Notes under the pieces: model-generated
Databases searched by the model: none
Seen by the model: the letters and a program-made list of their open reading frames with translations, nothing else
What the model was told of the DNA's origin: nothing
Part shown: piece by piece, positions 60,920-64,000 of the stretch
How the letters are laid out: each line of letters opens with the position of its first letter
Position numbering within the stretch: position 1 is the first letter of the stretch
Made by a program: the position numbers and the translations under genes
Origin: Paraburkholderia phenazinium
GTDB lineage: Bacteria > Pseudomonadota > Gammaproteobacteria > Burkholderiales > Burkholderiaceae
Direction: 5' to 3'
Assembly (NCBI RefSeq): GCF_900100735.1
Contig: NZ_FNCJ01000002.1
Location: 1 to 64,000 of the forward strand
Length of the DNA: 64,000 bases

Positions 60920-61960
60920 ATGTTGGAGACCATTGTTAGCAACGCCGTGCCCAGTAGTGAGATGCTCCTCGCGATCGTGAAGGCGCAGACGGAGATCGCC
61001 AAGCTGGGATTGGATCTTGGCGGCGTGATGAACTTCGTCACCGAACGGGTGCAGCAACTGACGGGGGCCGACGGCGCCGTCGTCGAGCTTGCCGAGGGCG
61101 ATGAAATGGTCTACCGCGCGAGTTCGGGCCTTGCGGCTACCTTGCTAGGCTTACGGCTCAAGCGTCACGGCAGCCTGTCTGGCCTGTGCGTCGAGACTGG
61201 CGACATCCTGCGATGCGAGGACTCAGAAACCGACCCGCGCGTCGACCGCGAGGCCTGTCGGCGCGTTGGCCTGCGCTCGATGGTCGTGACTCCGCTCAGA
61301 CATATGGATACAACGGTCGGTGTGCTGAAGGTTGTGGGCACAACGGTCAACGCATTCAGTGCCGACGATATTCGCGCGCTTGAGCTGATGTCCGAACTGA
61401 TCGCTGCGGCCATGTTTCACGCTTCCAGGCACGAAACCAGCGAGCTTTACCTTCTGGCTACGCGCGATTCGCTAACTGGCTTGCCAAACCGCGCGCTGTT
61501 TTACGACCGTCTGCGGCAGGCGATTCAGCTGGCCCAGCGCTCTTCTGGAACGCTGGGCATTCTCAACCTCGACCTCAACGACCTGAAGCCCATTAACGAC
61601 CGCTATGGCCATCGCGCGGGCGACGCGGCGATCAGGGAAGCGGCTGTACGCATGAATCGAACGGCGCGTCGGTCGGATACCGTGGCCCGTGTTGGTGGCG
61701 ACGAGTTCGCCGTCATTCTGCCCGGTATCAGCTCAAAGGCGGATGCTGAGGGGCTCGGTATGCGCATTGTCGAGCAGGTTCGTGGGCCGTTCGAGTTCGA
61801 GGGGCGCGCGCTTGACCTCGATATCAGTGTTGGCGCGGCCGTTTTGCCCGATGATGGTGTCGAGATGACGACCCTCATCGATCGGGCCGATCAGGCCATG
61901 TACGAAGCCAAGCGTATTCGAAAAGAAGGGCGCGCCGAGCGTGTTTTCGCTGAGGGCTGA
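60920..61960 (+). CDS. GAF-GGDEF diguanylate cyclase
   Basis: 346 residues. A GAF sensor domain (about 15-170: LDLGGVMNFVTERVQQLTGA, GLCVETGDILRCEDSETDPR, VVTPLRHMDTTVGVLKVVGT) precedes a GGDEF domain (about 180-340: ATRDSLTGLPNRALFYDRLR, NLDLNDLKPINDRYGHRAGD). The active-site motif is canonical GGDEF (259-263) and the product-inhibition I-site RxxD (R250-D253) is five residues before it. It should therefore make cyclic di-GMP under feedback control, with the GAF domain sensing an unknown ligand or light. No EAL domain and no membrane segment. Confidence 0.92.
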   Translation: MLETIVSNAVPSSEMLLAIVKAQTEIAKLGLDLGGVMNFVTERVQQLTGADGAVVELAEGDEMVYRASSGLAATLLGLRLKRHGSLSGLCVETGDILRCEDSETDPRVDREACRRVGLRSMVVTPLRHMDTTVGVLKVVGTTVNAFSADDIRALELMSELIAAAMFHASRHETSELYLLATRDSLTGLPNRALFYDRLRQAIQLAQRSSGTLGILNLDLNDLKPINDRYGHRAGDAAIREAAVRMNRTARRSDTVARVGGDEFAVILPGISSKADAEGLGMRIVEQVRGPFEFEGRALDLDISVGAAVLPDDGVEMTTLIDRADQAMYEAKRIRKEGRAERVFAEG

Positions 61961-61984
61961 CCGACGCGGCGCCCCAAGAAGTAA

Positions 61985-62043
61985 TCTGGTCGACCGCTTT
62001 GCATGGGACCAGAGTAAGCGCTGAAGCGCTAACTCTGGTCGAC
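61985..62043. promoter_or_regulatory. Large inverted repeat plus direct repeats just upstream of the PhyH gene
   Basis: Arms 62007-62022 (GACCAGAGTAAGCGCT) and 62025-62040 (AGCGCTAACTCTGGTC) pair at 15 of 16 positions around two bases. The decamer TCTGGTCGAC also occurs directly repeated at 61985-61994 and 62034-62043. The repeat ends 4 bp before CAGGAG, the ribosome site of the next gene, so it is either an operator or a messenger hairpin beside the start. Confidence 0.55.
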
Positions 62044-62053
62044 AGGAGACAAA

Positions 62054-63247
62054 ATGGGCCAGCAACGCTCCCGCCTGGATACAGGGCGCCGGAAACCGTA
62101 CCGCGAGAAGGATTGCTCGCTTGACGACTTTCTCGCCGTATTGCACGAGCATCGCGATGCGGTTCGAGCCGAATACTCAGACGGTACGCGTGAGAACGTG
62201 CCGATCTACGATTGCATCGGGTTAAGCCGAGTACTCGAGGATGCGGCGCGTCGCACGGAGCTGCAAATCGAGTGGGCGGACGTTCTCGAACACGGTGCGG
62301 GTGTTCTGGTGTTGAAGCGCGCCTTTCCCGACACCGCGCCGATCGACGATGCAACGGCGGTCTTCGAGGCCATCATCCAGACCGAGCGAGAAGCGGGGGG
62401 CGAAGCAGCCGATCATTTTGCCAAGGCGGGGGCCAACGACAGAATATGGAATGCGCAGCAAAAGCTTTGCTTGCGCGCTCCGTCCGTATTCGCCCGTTAC
62501 TACGCCAACCCGATGCTGGTTGCCGCATCGCAAGCATGGCTCGGCCCCTGCTTTCAGGTGACCTCGCAGGTGAACGTCGTGCGTCCCGGCGGAGACGCAC
62601 AACAGGCGCACCGTGACTACCATCTCGGGTTCCAGACCGTAGCGGAGGCCGAGCGCTATCCGGCGCACGTCCATACCATGTCTGCTTTCCTGACACTGCA
62701 AGGTGCTGTCGCACACAGCGATATGCCCGTGGAAAGCGGGCCCACCAAGCTGCTGCCATTCTCGCAACGGTACGCGCAGGGCTATCTTGCATGGCGACGG
62801 CAGGACTTTCGAAACTACTTCGAGTCAAACTATGTTCAGTTGTCCCTCGAGAAAGGCGATGTGATTTTCTTCAGTCCTGCGCTTTTTCATGCGGCAGGGG
62901 CGAACCGGACGGCAAGCGTTCAACGCATGGCAAATCTGCTGCAGATTTCCTCGGCCTACGGTCGCGCAATGGAATCGTTGGATCGCACAACAATGTGCGA
63001 AGTCCTCTATCCGGTCCTGCTGGACAACCTCGCCACATCAAGGATGACCGAAGCTGAAGCCGACGCGGTCATTGCATCGTGCGCCGAGGGGTATCCGTTT
63101 CCCACCAACCTTGATAGTGACCCGCCTGTTGGCGGCCTTGCGCCGGAAAGCCAGCAAATGTTGTTCGCCCGGGCGCTCCGCGAGTCATGGGCGGCCGATA
63201 CGTTTGCCGCAGCCCTGCGTCGGCAAGCGGTAAAGCGGGGGGCCTGA
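62054..63247 (+). CDS. Phytanoyl-CoA dioxygenase (PhyH)-family Fe(II)/2-oxoglutarate enzyme
   Basis: 397 residues with CAGGAG upstream. Fe(II) ligands are visible as H186-x-D188 (QQAHRDYHLGFQ) and H279 (PALFHAAGANRT), with R285 available for 2-oxoglutarate. The segments GPTKLLPFSQRYAQGYLAW and LSLEKGDVIFFSPALFHAAG are standard for PhyH proteins. The N-terminal 90 residues (GAGVLVLKRAFPD follows) and the C-terminal 90 residues are extra to the core. Substrate unknown; bacterial members hydroxylate lipids, amino acids or secondary metabolites. It follows a diguanylate cyclase gene and an unusual inverted repeat. Confidence 0.85.
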   Translation: MGQQRSRLDTGRRKPYREKDCSLDDFLAVLHEHRDAVRAEYSDGTRENVPIYDCIGLSRVLEDAARRTELQIEWADVLEHGAGVLVLKRAFPDTAPIDDATAVFEAIIQTEREAGGEAADHFAKAGANDRIWNAQQKLCLRAPSVFARYYANPMLVAASQAWLGPCFQVTSQVNVVRPGGDAQQAHRDYHLGFQTVAEAERYPAHVHTMSAFLTLQGAVAHSDMPVESGPTKLLPFSQRYAQGYLAWRRQDFRNYFESNYVQLSLEKGDVIFFSPALFHAAGANRTASVQRMANLLQISSAYGRAMESLDRTTMCEVLYPVLLDNLATSRMTEAEADAVIASCAEGYPFPTNLDSDPPVGGLAPESQQMLFARALRESWAADTFAAALRRQAVKRGA

Positions 63248-63347
63248 CGTAGGCTCACGCCAAAGCACCGGGCGTGGGCACGGGAAGATTCGGTTCATAG
63301 CCGCTCATATAGAGGTCACACAGGTGCACGGCCGGGGCGAGGACATA

Positions 63348-64000
63348 TCACGGAAGTCTGAGCAGGCCGCTCTTCACTTCGATGTGCCCCTTCGAAGAAA
63401 GATTGGCGATCGCGAGCCCGACTCGCGCTTCCGCGTCTGCTGGGGTACGGGACATGCCGATAAGCCGGCAAACGGATTTCGCAACGTCGACCTGCGGTGC
63501 GCTACCGACCTGATTCAGGACGTGTAATACGCCGTTGCCGAGTTCTTGCAGGCACACATCATCGACTCTACGCCGCGATGTCTCATCCTCTGAGGCCTCA
63601 CGGAATCCGGCCCACACGAGCGGATTTACGCCCACTGGCCAGTAGAAGGTAACTTCGCCCTCAGAAGTTTTGCCAACCTGATGTGGAGTCAGCATTCGGA
63701 GCCTGTCTACGATTCGTGGCCCAGTGCGCTCTAAGCCCCAAGCCCTAGCAATCCTGCGGTGGAGGACACTTTCGTGGACCGGGCCTTCAGCCTCGATGAT
63801 CAACATCAATTGGTCCGTCAACTTGCGGCTGTGGGCAAGGTCGTAAAAGTGATCAGGTTGACCTCCGGGCGGGGTAAGCATTTGATACTTCGGCACAGCC
63901 GCAGTGATGTCGGATTCGCTGACCAACGCATCCGCGGCGTAGATGATGTTGTCAATGTCGACATCTATCTCTGCGGGTTCGACTAGGGTTTCAACTGGCA
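63348..64000 (-). CDS. C-terminal part of a large DUF3320-type protein, running off the right edge
   Basis: The leftward frame stays open to the window end, so the N-terminal part lies outside; 217 residues are visible. Read from the edge it gives VETLVEPAEIDVDIDNIIYA and then the segment LIIEAEGPVHESVLHRRIAR followed by AWGLERTGPRIVDRL. That segment is the winged-helix-like DUF3320 domain found at the C-terminus of large DUF4011/AAA-type helicase-nuclease proteins. A region LGNGVLHVLNQVGSAPQVDV and a final helical repeat follow. Such proteins occur in defence or DNA-repair islands; this is an inference because no catalytic part is visible. Confidence 0.65.
   Translation of the reverse strand, partial: PVETLVEPAEIDVDIDNIIYAADALVSESDITAAVPKYQMLTPPGGQPDHFYDLAHSRKLTDQLMLIIEAEGPVHESVLHRRIARAWGLERTGPRIVDRLRMLTPHQVGKTSEGEVTFYWPVGVNPLVWAGFREASEDETSRRRVDDVCLQELGNGVLHVLNQVGSAPQVDVAKSVCRLIGMSRTPADAEARVGLAIANLSSKGHIEVKSGLLRLP

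Noticed and set aside
1..64000. CRISPR arrays, tRNA/rRNA genes, insertion sequences, prophage
   Set aside because: No regularly spaced repeats, cloverleaf-like segments, transposase motifs or phage genes were recognised on reading the window.

Overview
The window is high-GC, gene-dense DNA with the gene content of a soil or plant-associated Burkholderiaceae member. It has a complete-looking beta-ketoadipate branch, many LysR/AraC/MocR/TetR regulators, aromatic-acid MFS transport, liv-type ABC transport of organic substrates and DUF6496/DUF3005-like small proteins. Paraburkholderia is my best guess from gene content; no rRNA or tRNA is present to confirm it. No insertion sequence, phage or CRISPR array was seen.

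Layout. 0-11.3 kb: the 3' end of an IlvD/Edd dehydratase, an atypical SDR, small conserved genes, serine acetyltransferase, an AraC regulator with an EamA exporter, folE, a LysR regulator, a TPR/GT9-like protein and a subtilisin-type lipoprotein protease. 11.7-17.3 kb: protocatechuate/beta-ketoadipate genes pcaI-pcaJ-pcaB-pcaD-pcaC and a PcaK-like transporter, preceded by two tandem operator-like repeats. 17.4-19.3 kb: a MerR regulator with two TipAS-like domains and a TetR regulator.

19.4-35.4 kb is the most interesting region. A ferredoxin and a ferredoxin-NADP reductase are divergent from a long operon encoding a 6-hydroxynicotinate-reductase-like Fe-S protein, an ApbE-like UPF0280 protein, two DUF1185 paralogues, a fused LivH-LivM permease with two ATPases, an enamidase, a two-subunit NicAB-type molybdenum hydroxylase with a three-haem tail, and a periplasmic binding protein. 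I read this as a hybrid N-heterocycle (nicotinate-like) pathway. The ring is hydroxylated aerobically to cytochrome c, then reduced and opened with enzymes resembling those of anaerobic nicotinate fermentation. The ferredoxin pair is a plausible electron source and the UPF0280 protein a candidate flavin-attachment factor.

36.3-41.1 kb: pyrimidine nucleoside salvage (nupC-deoA-cdd-nucleoside hydrolase) behind a strong promoter and a short leader ORF with a hairpin. 41.1-44.1 kb: an omega-amino-acid transaminase divergent from a MocR regulator. 44.1-53.5 kb: a self-contained sucrose PTS island (scrR, scrA, scrB, a LamB/ScrY-type porin, an EIIA-HPr-EI fusion, zwf) with three matching copies of an operator. 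53.5-60.6 kb: accessory stress and detoxification genes: a broken alpha/beta hydrolase, epoxide hydrolase, Nit6803-like nitrilase, Ohr, GlxA-type regulator, tautomerase, NTF2-like protein and LysE exporter. 60.9-64 kb: a GAF-GGDEF protein, a PhyH-type dioxygenase behind a large inverted repeat, and the C-terminal end of a DUF3320-type protein running off the right edge.
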